The notes: generated from the letters alone by a model not told the origin. Shown: positions 41,785-54,600, numbered from the stretch's first letter. The stretch: 64,000 nt of DNA from Ochromonas danica (GCA_015146655.1 VKHL01000096.1:44393-108392); one strand, 5' to 3'. Translations and numbers: made by a program.

Positions 41785-43520
41785 ATGGGCTTCAAGGACA
41801 GTCGCTTCGCCAAGCCTGGGGCAGGCTTTAAGGGCCCAAGCCGCCACCTGTACATCTCCGGCCTGGGCCACCAGTTGCAGACAGACAAGAAGGCGCTGCT
41901 GGACTTCTTCCGCTCCTTCGGGACCCTCGAGGACGTGGAGGGAGACGAAGGCATCTACATGCCCCTCGAGAAGCGCTTTCTCTTCGTCACCTTCCAAGAG
42001 GTGCGCGTTGCCCAGGAAGTCTTCGCGCGCCTCGCGGCCGACGCGTCCATCCCTGCGGTGGGGGCGCACAACTTGTCAGTCAAATACGCGCAACTCGCCG
42101 CCAGCAAGCGCCCGCCAGAGCCAGAGTGCACTTCCTCCACCGAGGAGGTGGTCGTTCCAGGCGCCCTGGTGGTGCCCGACTTCCTCTCCCAGGAAGAGGA
42201 GCAGCAGTTGCTGGGCTTCTACGAGGCGCAGGACTGGAAGGCCAACCTCAACCGCCGAGTGCAACACTACGGCTACATCTTCAACTACCGCACTCTCATG
42301 GCAGACTATGTGCGGCCCTGCCCGCCTCTTCCAGACCACGTGGCCCCTCTGGCCGAGCGCATCTACTCAGTCTACAGAGAGAGGGACACCCTCGCGCCCG
42401 TGCCTCTGGAGCAGATCCGCATCAACCAGCTCACAGTCAATGAATACCTGCCAGGCCAAGGCATCGCCCCTCACATAGGTGAGCTACTCGACTAGACTAA
42501 CTTGTTAGACTACCACTAAGACTAGACAGGCTGACCACTGATGGACACAGACACAGAGGCTTGCTTTGGACCCGCTTTGCTCATCGTCAGCCTGGGATCT
42601 GATATCGTGATGGCGCTGACGAAGTTCGCCAAGCAGCAGGAGGAGGAGGAGGGAGGAGGAGGAGGAGGAGAGGATGCTATCATCGAGTCTCGCAAATACG
42701 TGCACGTGCCTCGCCGCAGTCTTCTCATCCTCTCGGGGGCTGCGCGTTACGAATACACGCACGGTATCGCTCCGAGGAAATGGGACAAAGTGGCGGGCGA
42801 TTTACAGCCTCGAGGCACTCGTCTGTCCCTCACTTTCCGCCACGTCATCGCCCCCGCGCTACCCTTCGCTGACACCTCCTCCTCCTCCGGCGGCAAAGGA
42901 GGTGTAGCAGTAGAGGGAGGTGTCTCAGAGATGTCTTCGCATGAGCTGGAGCAGCGCCATGTGCACGACGTGTACAACACCATCGCAGAGCACTGGCACC
43001 ACACGCGAGGCAAGCGACAAGTGCACTGGGCGAGAGTCAAGCACTTCCTCCTCGGCCTCCCGCCCGGCAGTCTCGTGGCGGATGTTGGCTGCGGCGATGG
43101 CAAGTACTTCAGCGTCAATCCGCTGCTGCAGATCGTTGGCTGCGATCGTTCGTGGGGACTGCTGAGTGTCTCCCGGCGCACGGCGATGGAGGAGGAGGAG
43201 GGCATAGGGGCGGCGGGGCACGAGAGCTTCTGCTGCGATGCTCTGGCCCTTCCCTTCCGCAGCGACCTCTTCGACGCCACGCTGTGCATCGCCGTGCTGC
43301 ACCACCTCTCCACGAGGGCGAGGAGACTGCAGGTGCTCGCTGAGCTGCAGAGAGTCACGCGGCTGGGCGGGTCGATCTTTCTGCAGGCTTGGGCTCAAGA
43401 ACAGGATGAAGGTAGTCGCCACGTCTTCGCCGAGCAGGACATCTTCGTGCCCTGGAAGCTCAACCGCCGCTTCCTCTCCCCTGCCACTCCCTCCTCCTCC
43501 TCCTCCTCCTCCTCCAACAC

Positions 43521-43555
<35 letters not shown>

Positions 43556-43788
43556 ATGGAGGAGAGAAGAACGAGCTCATTGTTTATAATCGCTACTGCC
43601 ATGTCTACAAGGAGGGCGAGCTGGAAGACCTTTGCTCCTGCCTGCCTGGCCTCGAGATCGTGGAGAGTGGATACGATAAGGGCAACTGGTTCCTGCACTT
43701 GCGCCGCCGTGTGGACGACCGCCTAGGCGCTTCCCTTGCCAATGTCTATGCACTGCCCGAGAAAGTGATTAGGAAGGGTAACATCTAG
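41785..43788 (+). CDS. ALKBH8: ALKBH8: RRM - AlkB dioxygenase - Trm9-like tRNA methyltransferase
   Basis: Two exons (41785-42478, 42551-43788) join in phase to 643 residues. Residues ~20-105 are an RRM (HLYISGLGHQ, FLFVTFQEVRVAQEVFARL). Next is an AlkB Fe(II)/2-oxoglutarate oxygenase: INQLTVNEYLPGQGIAPHI with the Asp of the HxD iron motif supplied by the second exon, the distal His in YEYTHGIAPRKWD, and the 2-oxoglutarate Arg in RGTRLSLTFRHV. From ~residue 375 a Trm9-like SAM methyltransferase follows (HDVYNTIAEHW, LVADVGCGDGKYFSVNP, DATLCIAVLHHLST, VYKEGELEDL). ALKBH8 makes and hydroxylates mcm5U at the tRNA wobble position. Oddities: a Gly/Glu run in the AlkB part, and Ser and Ala homopolymer runs (GCT repeats near 43520) inside the methyltransferase. 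Confidence 0.95.
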
Positions 43789-44003
43789 GATGATATGTAG
43801 CAGTTAACTTACTGAAGTGTAGCAATAGTGTGGTTTAATAGAAACAGCTTTTACTGTGATGGAGGTGTTTTTGAGTGTTTTTCAGTCCGGGTGCCTTAGG
43901 TCTGTGAAAGATCGGGTCCTGGGTCTTGTGGACAGGGCAAGTCGCCACTGGCCGCTATGGCCTGCACTTCCCTGGCCATCGATGAACTCGGAACTGTCTC
44001 GCC

Positions 44004-47000
44004 ATGCCCGCCCATGCCTTTCTGTCAGGCCTGTCGCTATCTTTATTGCTGCTGCTCGTTGGTGCAGTCCAGAACAGCGGCAGGCTGCCCTTCTATGACT
44101 ACGAGCCCTTGAGGTACACTCTGCCTCCGTCCAATGACAGCGTGTCCTCTCTGCTCAAGTCGTTCTACAACTTCTCCTCCTTCAGCTGCCATGCAGCACT
44201 GCCGCGCAACTCCCCCGCCGCCCTGTGCTCTGACCTGGTCACCTACTCCTTCCTCCTCCCCGCAGGCGTGACCTTGCAGGGCTTGGAAGAGATCGGTCGC
44301 GCATGGAGTGCTCTCTATCCGCTCTTCCTGCCTGCCACTTGCTTGTCTTCTCTCAAGCGCGTGGTCTGCTCCTCCGTCTACCTGCCCTGTACCTCTCTGG
44401 AAGGGCAGAGCGAATCTCTGCCTTTTGTGCGTCCCTGCATTTCCCTCTGCGCCTCGTTGACATCGTCTTGTGAGGGACAACTCGAAGCGCTGGGCCTCTC
44501 CCTGCCTTGTGATCTGACAGCATCAGTTGGGCAGTGGCCCATCTATGACAACCTCTCCCTGCCCTGGAGCAATCGCATGCAGGAAGCTGAACAAGAGAAG
44601 GAGTTTAGCGGATATTGCAACGACCTTCCAGCTGGTCAGAATCGATTGTTGGTGGGCACAGCCTCTGAACGCTATGAAGGCAGTGTCTGTGGCCCTGTGG
44701 TGGAGGAAACCTTTCTCCCGCCTCCATCGCAAGTTGACCCTTCTTTGTCTCCGTGGCAGCCGCCAGGCAGAGTACAAGCTGTGCTAGAGGGTCGACTAGC
44801 TGATGCTCTGTCTGAGTTACCGCGAGCTTTCTCTCCCTCCTGCCTCTCCTCGCTGACCAGCCTGTACTGCCTCTCGACCTTTCCCATCCCTCTGCAGGCT
44901 GGCGTGTGGAAGATGTCTTTGACTTACCCTTCCCTGCCCCATCGCTCTCTTTGCCTGGAAGTGGTGGCCAGCTGCGGGGGATCGCTATTCGCTCTGCACC
45001 CTGATTGGGCCCTTAATTGCAATTCCACAACCTCAGCTGCTTTACATGTGTTTCCTGACCAAGAAGAAGTTGCTGTGGTGCTACAGAAGGAGGAAGAGGA
45101 GATTGTTATCGCGAGTCAGCCCTATCAGCTATCTAACCATTCTTCAACACTGTTCACCATAAGTCCACAGTGTCCTGAAGGATATGCAGTTGTTGATGCA
45201 ACAGAAGGAAGAACGGATGCGGCAGAGGCGACAGTTTGTGCTCCTGCCTGTCCGAGTTTGCCCTACACTTCATCAGAATTGAATGCGATCTATCGGGTCG
45301 ATGGGGCGAGCGCGTTGGTAGCATTTCTCTTCTTCGCTCTTCAAATTGTAAATATAGCCATGATGAAAGTGTCCAAGTTCAATCCATTCCTCCTCTTGGC
45401 GATGGTCACGGTGGTATTAGGAGAGGTGTTGCAGGCGGTGCAGATTATGGCAGTGCTGCTCTTCCACCGACCTGCTCCATATTGCCGCTCGGAGACAGAC
45501 TATGTGAGCAAGAGCGATCTGTTGAGCGGAAGGGGGCATCCATTGGACGTGCTTTGCGTCTTAACTGCTCTCTGCTCTCTTTGGCTGCGAATATTTTCTT
45601 GGGCGGTTGGACTCATCCTTTGCACTGACCTCTGGCTTTGTGTGACCTGGAGGATGAAGAAAGGAACCACCATGCGATTGATACAGTCCATCCACTACTC
45701 CATTTGCTCTTCTGCTTTCCTCGCGCTAGCTCTGGTAGTAACCTTGTCTCGCGAAGGGGATGTGGACACCTCGGGTCTATACTGTCGCTGGACTATCGGT
45801 AGCAGCGAGGAACATTATCTCATCGTCACTTTATGCGGCACCTTTGCCTACTCCTGCACGATCGTGTTTGTCGTTCATTCTCTTCTAATTTGTGTTCACA
45901 CCTCTTTTCGTGCCACAATCCCCGGGCAGTCCATGTTGGGGCAACTTTGGCGCTCATATTCGAATATCTTTCGCTTCCTGTTGCTCGTGGTCGTGCTCTA
46001 TTCTATCCCTCTGTTTTACTACGACATGTACGTCTATTTTATAGCAGCGCAGGAGCAGGAGAAAGAAGGAGAGGTCTGGCAGGACTGTATCTTCCGGTAT
46101 TTTGTCAACGAGGAGGATGCAGACTATCGAGAACAGTGTGGCAGCGAGTCTGAGGAGGTACTCTCTCCAGAGGCAGTCTGTTGGCCTCATTTTGTTCACA
46201 CAATGTTGGCAAGTCTTGTCATCTGGATGTTCACTCTCAACAAGGAGGTGCGCGCCAATTGGATAAACTTGTCTCTGACTGCCTTGGGGGTGAGAGGCGC
46301 TTTCACGAAATACCAGGTCGACTCTACTGAAATGGCCGCCGCCATTTATCGCAAGCGCGAAGATGGTTCAATGGATTGCGGTGGCGTTAGCAACCTTTTG
46401 TTTTGCTGCTCTTGTGGCTACTACCCGATTAATCGAGGAGGAGAGGACAGTGCCAATGCTATACAAATCGCCTCGCAATTTCGACCCAGTCTCTTTCGGG
46501 CGAGCTTGCTGTCATCACTGGCAAGGAAGTTGGACTTCTTCTGCTTCCCTTCAGCATCTTCAACTGCGATTGACTCGTCGAAAGGGAACAAACACATCAA
46601 ACGCGTCCAGGTTTTGCCTGGCCAAGACTGTAGCAACGTTCATTCTGCGAGCTCGTCACCCTTCCGTCCCTTTGGAGCAAGTACAACACATAGACTCTTC
46701 TTCAGGGAGTCCTTCCAGATGACTATCGAAGACCCATTACCTGGGAGAGGCGACCTGTCGGAGGAAGGAACAGACCGCTACGAGCTCAAGAAGATTGCGC
46801 ATGTCTTTGTGGAGGAGGAGGGCAAGGAAGAAGAGGACAAGGACGAGGGAGGATGCAGGCGAGGGGAGGAAGGGCTGCCAGCAGGGTCGATGTCGAGGTC
46901 GAGGTCGAGGTCAACGCGTGACCTTCTAGTTCGTGCTCGTGCTCCCACTTCTTGCCTGCATGCCTTGGTGGAGGAGCTTTCCTCCATCCAAATGGATTGA
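44004..47000 (+). CDS. Frizzled/Smoothened-like seven-transmembrane receptor
   Basis: Single exon, 998 residues. A signal peptide (LSLSLLLLLVGAVQ) leads into a large Cys-rich ectodomain of ~410 residues. It contains two Cys-rich units reminiscent of Frizzled CRDs (VCSSVYLPCTSLEG, FVRPCISLCASLTSSCEGQL; then CLSSLTSLYCLSTFPIPL). Seven hydrophobic spans follow from about residue 433 to 750, beginning ALVAFLFFALQIVNIAMM and ending MLASLVIWMFTLNKEVRANW. A conserved-like Cys in the loop before TM3 and the extracellular loops match the Frizzled topology. The strict KTxxxW motif is not present; the equivalent place reads KEVRANW. The ~240-residue tail is Ser/Glu-rich with an Arg-Ser repeat. Frizzled-like receptors also exist in amoebae, so a ligand cannot be inferred. 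Seven-pass and CRD-like calls good; family assignment moderate. Confidence 0.72.
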   Translation: MPAHAFLSGLSLSLLLLLVGAVQNSGRLPFYDYEPLRYTLPPSNDSVSSLLKSFYNFSSFSCHAALPRNSPAALCSDLVTYSFLLPAGVTLQGLEEIGRAWSALYPLFLPATCLSSLKRVVCSSVYLPCTSLEGQSESLPFVRPCISLCASLTSSCEGQLEALGLSLPCDLTASVGQWPIYDNLSLPWSNRMQEAEQEKEFSGYCNDLPAGQNRLLVGTASERYEGSVCGPVVEETFLPPPSQVDPSLSPWQPPGRVQAVLEGRLADALSELPRAFSPSCLSSLTSLYCLSTFPIPLQAGVWKMSLTYPSLPHRSLCLEVVASCGGSLFALHPDWALNCNSTTSAALHVFPDQEEVAVVLQKEEEEIVIASQPYQLSNHSSTLFTISPQCPEGYAVVDATEGRTDAAEATVCAPACPSLPYTSSELNAIYRVDGASALVAFLFFALQIVNIAMMKVSKFNPFLLLAMVTVVLGEVLQAVQIMAVLLFHRPAPYCRSETDYVSKSDLLSGRGHPLDVLCVLTALCSLWLRIFSWAVGLILCTDLWLCVTWRMKKGTTMRLIQSIHYSICSSAFLALALVVTLSREGDVDTSGLYCRWTIGSSEEHYLIVTLCGTFAYSCTIVFVVHSLLICVHTSFRATIPGQSMLGQLWRSYSNIFRFLLLVVVLYSIPLFYYDMYVYFIAAQEQEKEGEVWQDCIFRYFVNEEDADYREQCGSESEEVLSPEAVCWPHFVHTMLASLVIWMFTLNKEVRANWINLSLTALGVRGAFTKYQVDSTEMAAAIYRKREDGSMDCGGVSNLLFCCSCGYYPINRGGEDSANAIQIASQFRPSLFRASLLSSLARKLDFFCFPSASSTAIDSSKGNKHIKRVQVLPGQDCSNVHSASSSPFRPFGASTTHRLFFRESFQMTIEDPLPGRGDLSEEGTDRYELKKIAHVFVEEEGKEEEDKDEGGCRRGEEGLPAGSMSRSRSRSTRDLLVRARAPTSCLHALVEELSSIQMD

Positions 47001-47386
47001 GTTGATAGTCGAGCAAATAATAATCACGTCCCATTCGGTGACTCACTTGTATAATGTTGTAAGTTTGTTGATGGTCTTGATCGATCTTGTTAACTTCTCA
47101 CTGCCTCACACCATACAACGCAGTACAGTATAACCTTCTACAGTATAGTACAGTATAACCTTCTGTACAATTCTGAGTTACACCTCGTAGCTGATTATGT
47201 CTTCATCATTGCTTTCTCTCTCTTCTGACAAGACTGCTAACAGCGGTTGTGATGTGTACAGTACAGTACTATAGCACTGCACTCCTTAACTTCATGGTGG
47301 AGTTTACTCGAAGCAGTAAATTGTGACTTTGTCTGGCGGGAGAGGCGGGTTTGTCTCGTTGCTCTAGTTCAGCTTTGACCTTCTTG
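47001..47386. other. Spacer with a 17-bp direct repeat
   Basis: Spacer of ~385 bp. A 17-bp unit GTACAGTATAACCTTCT occurs twice, at about 47123 and 47148, and related GTACAGTA words recur near 47260. No gene. Confidence 0.6.
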
Positions 47387-48300
47387 ATGGCGTTTGGAGA
47401 GATGAACCGCTTGCTCCTCCTCCTCCTCGCCTGTCTCCTGCTACTGCTCCAGACCTCTCGCCTCGAGGCAATGATGGCGGGAAGTGGGCGGCTGCAGGGA
47501 CTCTTGGCCAGCCATTCCCTGACCTCCACTACCACCTCTTCTTCCTCCCTTCGAACCATTACTGACACCCTCCAGAAAAAGGCGGAACCCGTCAGCGATG
47601 CCCTGAGCAAAGTGGGCGACACAGTCTGGCGGAAGCGCGTGTTGGCCGAGGCGCAGGCCATGGCTGGCAGACTGCCCATGGCGCTGCGCGAGAGTCTCGT
47701 CACCTCGTCCTCCTCCTTCCTGCAGTCCGCCGTCATGCTCATCCCCATAGGCCTCTTGCTCAACGTGCAGCTGATTCGGTCGAATGTGGTCGAGTGGCTG
47801 CGGAAAGGCGCTGCCGTGGGTGTGGAATGGTCGAAGATCGGCGCTGTCTTTGTGGTATGCCCTCCTTCCTTCCCTCCCGCCACCGCCTGTCTGTCTGCTT
47901 GGTTTAGTTCTTCTGATTGCTGATTGTCTTCGACTTGTCTTGGTCAGGGTGGAGAGATTTTGTGTCAGAAGTTGAGAGCTTGTGATGATCGGTGAGTTCT
48001 CCCCTCCTTCCCTCTTGTAACCTGCGGTGCGCTGACTGTTCCTCTAGACTCAATGTTTATGTTGGCTCGGGGCTGAGCTCGGCAGTTCTGCGCATTGAGG
48101 AAGGACCGTTCGGCATGCTTCAGGGCTTCCTCGTGGGCTACGCCTTCATGTACGTCATCGACAAGTTCTTCGTTGAGACGCCTCAGTCGATGCCGACTGT
48201 GGAGTCGCTCGTGCGCAGCAAACAGTCCGCGGCGGTCTCGGCACGGCGCAAGAATTTCTCGGCGCCAACCACTCGCCGTCCACCTCCAAAGCTGCGCTAA
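47387..48300 (+). CDS. Hypothetical signal-peptide membrane protein
   Basis: Three exons (47387-47854, 47948-47991, 48048-48300) join in phase to 254 residues; introns 93 and 56 nt. The N-terminus is a strong signal peptide (MNRLLLLLLACLLLLLQTSR). Two hydrophobic stretches follow (SAVMLIPIGLLLNVQLI and GMLQGFLVGYAFMYVIDKFF), the second Gly-rich as in a membrane helix. Between them lies WSKIGAVFVGGEILCQKLRA. The C-terminus is basic and Pro-rich (RRPPPKLR). I do not recognise the family. The plan suggests a membrane protein of the secretory pathway or plastid envelope. Exon joins are supported by phase and by continuous, sensible protein sequence. Confidence 0.65.
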
Positions 48301-48629
48301 ACGTCTTGCTTCTCCTCCTGGCTTCACCCTCATGCTGTGGTCCTCACAGCTGTTGGATGCCTCCCATTGGCCAGGGACTGCCTCGGATTGTTTGGTCTCA
48401 TAGGGTGGAGGCGTCTCTCATTTGTTCAAACGGTGCGGATGGATCGATCAAACCAATTTGATTTGTTGTTGTCGCCCTTTTGCATGGCTCAATACATTCT
48501 CTCTAAAGCCTTAAAAACAACTACTACTATCATCATCATATCTTTCCTTCCTTCTTATTGGCTATTGTATTCTCTACGGTAGGTGTATCAAATAAGCAAA
48601 TGTGACATCTTGTGCAGCGCAGCGTAGAT
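48301..48629. other. Convergent 3' spacer
   Basis: About 330 bp between two converging genes; nothing recognisable. Confidence 0.55.
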
Positions 48630-51600
48630 CTAGTCTACCGTGTGGTAGCAATCTTGCAACAGAGTCCACTCGCTCAGTAGCGGTCGACGCAGTGCTTCTT
48701 GATTCCATTTCGTGCGAAACACCTCAAAGGCTTCAATGTGCTCTTGCAGGCGCTCTATCACATCACCAGATTTGATATCATACGCTTTCACCGCTTCCGT
48801 GCTCGAGCGAGTCCATATCACTTCCATCCAAAGTCTTCGTTGACGGCTCACCATGACTGGACCACCATCGCTGCTTCTATTGTTGTTAATTGTAGTGTAC
48901 AAGAAGGTGGCATCGTTGCTGTAGTCTCCTAGAGCCTCTCTCAATGAACGATAGTTGTCTCTGATCACCACGGCGGCTATAGTGCGCTCACCAAGAAAGG
49001 TCCCCGATCCACTACTCGCTCCTGGCGCAGTGATTGTCGCTCCACTGCTTGTAATCACTGAGGATACACTGCCTTGCGCCAGGCCATTGGGAGGAGCACC
49101 ATTATTCTGTTTCCGTGTCTTGCTCATCACAGAGCCTTTTGCCACATTATCACCTGCAATATCTCCATGCTTGGGCCGTAAGAAGAGGCGCTCAGTAAAC
49201 AAGACGGTGTCTCCAACACAGACATCACGAGTGCACTCGACATTAAAGTCACGACCAGCTGTTTTCGCAGTAAGTCCCAGATTCTCACTCCGGGCTGGAG
49301 TAGTTATCGAGAGAATATCTGAAGGAGCACTGGCAGTGCCCTGATAATTGACACAGAAAACTCTCACTTCATAGATCATTTCTGGGGTTAGAGTGGTGCA
49401 GGTGTAGAGATTATCGGGGCCATTGTAAACAATAAACCACCCCTCTTGCTGAGTATCCACACCTACAATAGGTCCCGGAATCTTCTTAACCGTCGCCACA
49501 CACCCTCGACATCGAAGCATGACCATAAACTTGAACGTTCCTTGTTCGGATGGATAATACTTCACTCTCACTGTTGAAGCAGAAAGGTCAACCAAAACAG
49601 GTGCACTTGGGGGTAGTGGGGCAGTCATTATCATAAGCGGGGCAGAAAGAATAGAATTCGATCTAGATCCCACATAGCGCAGACGAAAGTGATAATAAGA
49701 ATTGGGCTTCAGCCCTTTCACTTCACAACGCGTCCGGTTGTCGCGATACACTACGATCGGTACTCCTGCTGGACGAGGAAAAAAGTTCACCTGCGTTGAA
49801 CCATTCCCACTTGCAGACGCACTCGCAGCACTGGGCTGAGTCGGCGCGGAAAGACGAGTTCCAGGTGCTGAAGAAGGTCTCAATCGCGCGTTGACAGATC
49901 GCACTGAACCGTTACCACCAGCCACGCCTTCTTCTTCTCCACTGTCTTCGATAATGGCTGCCATACGGCTGGTCAGGGCTCTCGATCTTGAGACAGCTCT
50001 TGTGGTTGCAGTTGCTGTAGCACTGTTCGGTTTGGCATTCGCTTTGAGTGCAAGAGCCTGTGATGAAGAATACTTGAAAGGAAGCTCTTCAGAGCGTTTG
50101 AGGACATAGTTGACCTCGTCTCGTTTCCACCACCTGGCAAACTCCTCAAAAGATATCACACCATCGTGGTTAATGTCTAACACTTCAAAGGCATGACTTA
50201 AGCGCTCTTCTGTAATTGCCACGCCAAGATCTTTGAGCACGGCAACCAATTCTTGGCTGTCAATGTCGCCACTTCGATTAACGTCATACTTAGCAAACGC
50301 GGCTTCAATCGAAACTCCTTGATCACTAAGACTGTCGGAGTGCGTCCAATCACCTACCATTCTCTCAATGAACTTTTCTGTACGGGTGTTAGTGACAATA
50401 TTTCGAGCTTTCCAGCCAAGAGTGATACTGTTGCAAAGGATCTGTTTTGGAACAGGAGCTGGGGGAGCTGGTGTTTCCAAAAGAGTGTGGATTAGAACTG
50501 GGTCAGAAGGAGGACCAGGAAGATCGTCTGCATTTACTGCATAGACTCGGAAACGGTACGAGCGACCAGGCTCGAGATGATTGATGGTGCCTTGGCCCAG
50601 AGTGGTCCGAAGAACTTCAACATAACGGTCATCAAACTCATTCTGTAATTGTAAAGAAAAGAAACAGTGAGAAGCTTCCTCAGAATTTCGACTGAACTAT
50701 GCCTACCTCGCATTTTTCGACGACGTAGGTGATGTCCCCAGGCCGCACAGTTGCTCCACTGGAACTTCGGAGACTGTTCGTAGATCGACGCGTCGACGCC
50801 AGACTAGTTACGCTTCGGTTAGTGTCTGACGCAAGTGCACCAGGATTTGTCCATCCTGCGGAGAGGAAGAATGCCTCAAACTCCTCCCACGACAAGCCGC
50901 CATCATCATCTCCTTCTATCATATCGAATAAGACGCCATAGCCCAGTCGATCATCGACCACAACTCCTTTCGAAGAAGCAATCTTCTCAAGGAATTGACG
51001 TAACGGGGAAGCCCTCCCAGCTCGATCATCCAGAACAGCTGCGAGCTCTTCACGACTAACCTTTCCTGAGCTGTCCCTGTCTGCTGTTAGGAAGATTTGC
51101 TTGAGCTCGTCAATACGTTGAAAGAATCCTTCTGAGAACGTCCAGCGTAGAGTTACACTATCTGATGTCAATTTGATCGATTTGGGGGTTAACGGAGAGG
51201 TTGTTGCCGTTGTGAACTTCTTGTAGGTGTATTCGCTGGGTCCAAAGCCATTAAAGGCTCGAATACGGAACTTATAGGTCAGACCTGGTTGAAGGTTTTG
51301 CATGGTATATTGAAAGACAAACTGACTAACGAGCCCGGCCTCCACAGGATCACGAAATACTTCGGTATATACAGTGTCCCCAGCAGCTTTAGTTTTGTTG
51401 GTAATCGGTCCGCCAAATTCGATTGAGTAGAAAGAAACTAAATCTTGGGCTGATGCCGGGGCCCAAAATAGCGATATACTGGTGCTAGGATCATTATCCA
51501 AGTGATCCTAATCATAACATTAGATAGATCTCATGGTTAATAACAACTCTTTGAGCCAAACACAACAACTCTTACCTCCATGTCTTTCATCTCCCCACTA

Positions 51601-54600
51601 TCACGAGAGTTGTTATCCAATTTGAAACGATTAACACTTTTAGTGGCTATTTTCTTCTCGAATGAACACCAAAATCGCGGGGGTGATGGCGGGTTGCCAT
51701 TGGTAAGCATTCCTTTTAAAACTTCTTCTTCTCGTGCATCTCGAGTGATTGACATCATGTATTTGAGTCCAGCTTTACGATCTTTGAATGCCCATCGACT
51801 GAAAGGGCAAGAATCTAGAACAGCAACAACCGAAGAAGAGGTGGAATTATTGCGTTTTAGAGCTAGTTTTCCTCCTTTCGGCTTTTTGTCATTGTGATCG
51901 TCGTCTTCAGAATAACGATCTTCCTCGTAGTCGTCTTCGTACTGATTGTCATCACGATCCTTGGCACTCTTCTCATCCTCCTCTCTACTTGGCAGCAAGC
52001 CAAACTTGCGGAGCAACTCTTCGCGCTTTTTGCGTTCCACTAATTCAACACACATTCGCTGCTCTCCGTTGGCCAGCTTCTTAATCACTGTTGCTCCCGT
52101 GAACTGATCGTTGGTCTTATAGTCTTCTTCCTCTTCCTCAAAACCGTCATCATCGTATCGATTACCTCGAGCAGACTTTGGCAGAAGATTCGACGCAGAA
52201 TTGCGAGTTTTCATTCGTGATTCCTGCTCTTGTCTAAGGTAGCGCCTGGTTGGATTGGAAACAGTATATCCATTGGGCATTCCAGTAAGTCTGCACGTGG
52301 TCATCCAGCAACATCTTTGAGATAACAAGGCAGAGACTCCGCCCTTTCGATCACGTTTGGGGCCAATAAAATCGAGGAACTCTGTGAGGGTGACAACTCC
52401 ATCACCATTCGCATCAAAGGCATCAACCAAAGTGCGCATTTCATGTGGTGATAAGGACATTCCCAACTTCCGCAAGAGGATCTTAAGATGGTTCTTGGAG
52501 ATACTCACGTCCTGCATCCAACTTTCTTTCAACTCTTCGATTTCCTTGTCCACTTCTCTTTGCTCCTCAGGCTCCAAGCGGAAATACTTTTTATCATCTT
52601 TAATTTGCTGAATACGTCGCGAGAACACTGTTTTCTGTACGAAATCCAGGAAAGTCTCCTTGTAGTCCATTCCAGGCTTCAGGAGTTTCAAGAAAGTGTC
52701 TCTGACCTGAGAGAAGGTCGATGAATGCACATCACAAGAACGCGGTTCAAAGAAATCCCACAGCACCATACACACATTGGCCGACAAGACTTGATCTGCC
52801 CATTTAGACCAATCTGTAAATAGTGTGCGATCAACAGACTTGAGAGCTTTACCAACGTCAACAATGTGATTGAGCTTTTCCTTATGATCGGGATTCCGAA
52901 TATTGAGTGCTCCCTTAGTCGCAGAAGAGTCAGTGGTTGAAGTGACACTCCTGCGCATTCTGTTGTCTACATCTTCTGCTTCTTGGAGAGTAGGCTTCGG
53001 CAGCAACCCAAGACATTTTATTGCCTGGTCTTTCATTTCCTTCACTTGAACCCATTCCTCATACGCCTTGGCGCTCTCTTCCCGTATCTTTGCTTCCAAT
53101 TGTCTCTTCTCAGTTAAGGTTGAGTTTTCGCGCTTCTCGCGCTCGTATCGATCAGTATCCTCCTCGTCGAAGTTCTCCTTGTTGACATAACCCATTTTAA
53201 GCAACTAGAATACAAACATACCACGGATCAGGATGACCGGCAAACAGAATCGACCACAAATATGAGTATACCTGATTCCGACTGCGTTCCAAATCTCCTT
53301 CCATCCCAGTACGCCCCTTATTGGTAGCATGGACATATTTCAACCCACTACCAACCATAAGCTCAACCGTTGTTCGAGGTCCAGATTTCTCTGCTCGGAT
53401 GCCTGCAAGCTCCTTCCCATAAGACATGGGTAAAGGGGTTGGATGAGAGATGTCCGCTGGCATGCGGATACGTAAGCTGATCCCATCAATCACAATTAGC
53501 TGCGAGAACATTCAAAAGGTAAATGATGTATTTAAGCCAACCTGTCCTTTTTCTTCAAAAACTGCTCATGAGACTTCTTGGCGTCGTGCAATTTCTCCAA
53601 AGCAGCTTCGTTCTCTTCTGCAATCTTCTTGTCCTCGTCCTCTTCTATCCACGTTCTCAAGCGTTTCAACGAGAGGTCATGAAGGCACATGTTCTCCAAG
53701 GAGCGGGCCACTTTGTCGTAATTAACTCCACTGCTCGAGCCAGAGGCAGCTGCCGCGGCCGCTTTACTTTTGCCTTCCTTTTCACTGCGCTCTTGACGTT
53801 GTACTTTCACACCCTTCGCTACGTATTCCACCACTGCATTATCCAACTCCTCTTTTGCCTTGTACCAAAGCTTGCGAAGCTCGCGCATGAAGATTGCATT
53901 TTGTGCCTTTTGATCATTTGTCAGAGACTTGGGCTTCTCGTTGGGTTTGGGCACGGCAGGGAAAAAGTACTTGAGAGACGGCAGAACAGACTTGTCGCGG
54001 TTAGCGCGCTCTAATTCTTCACTAGGAGCTCCTGACGAGGCAATCATATCCGCCTCTGAAAACAGGAACTCCTTCACGGCGTCAGACAAAGTGGCGACAT
54101 CTGCACGCGAGAGATGCAACATGTTAAAGGTGTAGTACTCCATGGCCCACTTCATCCAAGCACTCTTGAGAGTCTTCTTGGAGGAAGCCGATTCAATCTG
54201 AGAGCAGATCCATGCAATAGTTGGCACACTCAGAGAAAGCACAAAGCACACTCAGAGCAGGGGAGCTGCCCCTCACCTTCTTCCTGGACAACACGCCGGT
54301 AGAGGCTTTGTTTCCTTTTCCTTCTTCAGTGGCCTGTTGGTTCGAAACGAAAGCATCTTCATCAGCTCCCAACAGACGGTCAACAGCACAGAGAGCAACT
54401 CCCACTTGCACCAAGGAGTCTTCCGCCATAGCTCGCTCAGAGCTCAGCTTTGAGAGATACTGGGGCAGAGCAAGAGAAGAGACCTGTCGTCAGCAAAAAG
54501 AGTCGAGCGGCGCATTCCCGGCACTCACCTCGAAGGCCTTCTCCTTGATGGCCTTGTTCTGCAGCCATTTTTTGAATTTCGCGTCTCTCTCTCTCGCGAG

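Noticed and set aside
53500-53541. Shorter alternative intron using an acceptor at 53500
   Set aside because: It would be 42 nt, below every other intron, and the join creates a stop codon; the 65-nt alternative keeps frame.
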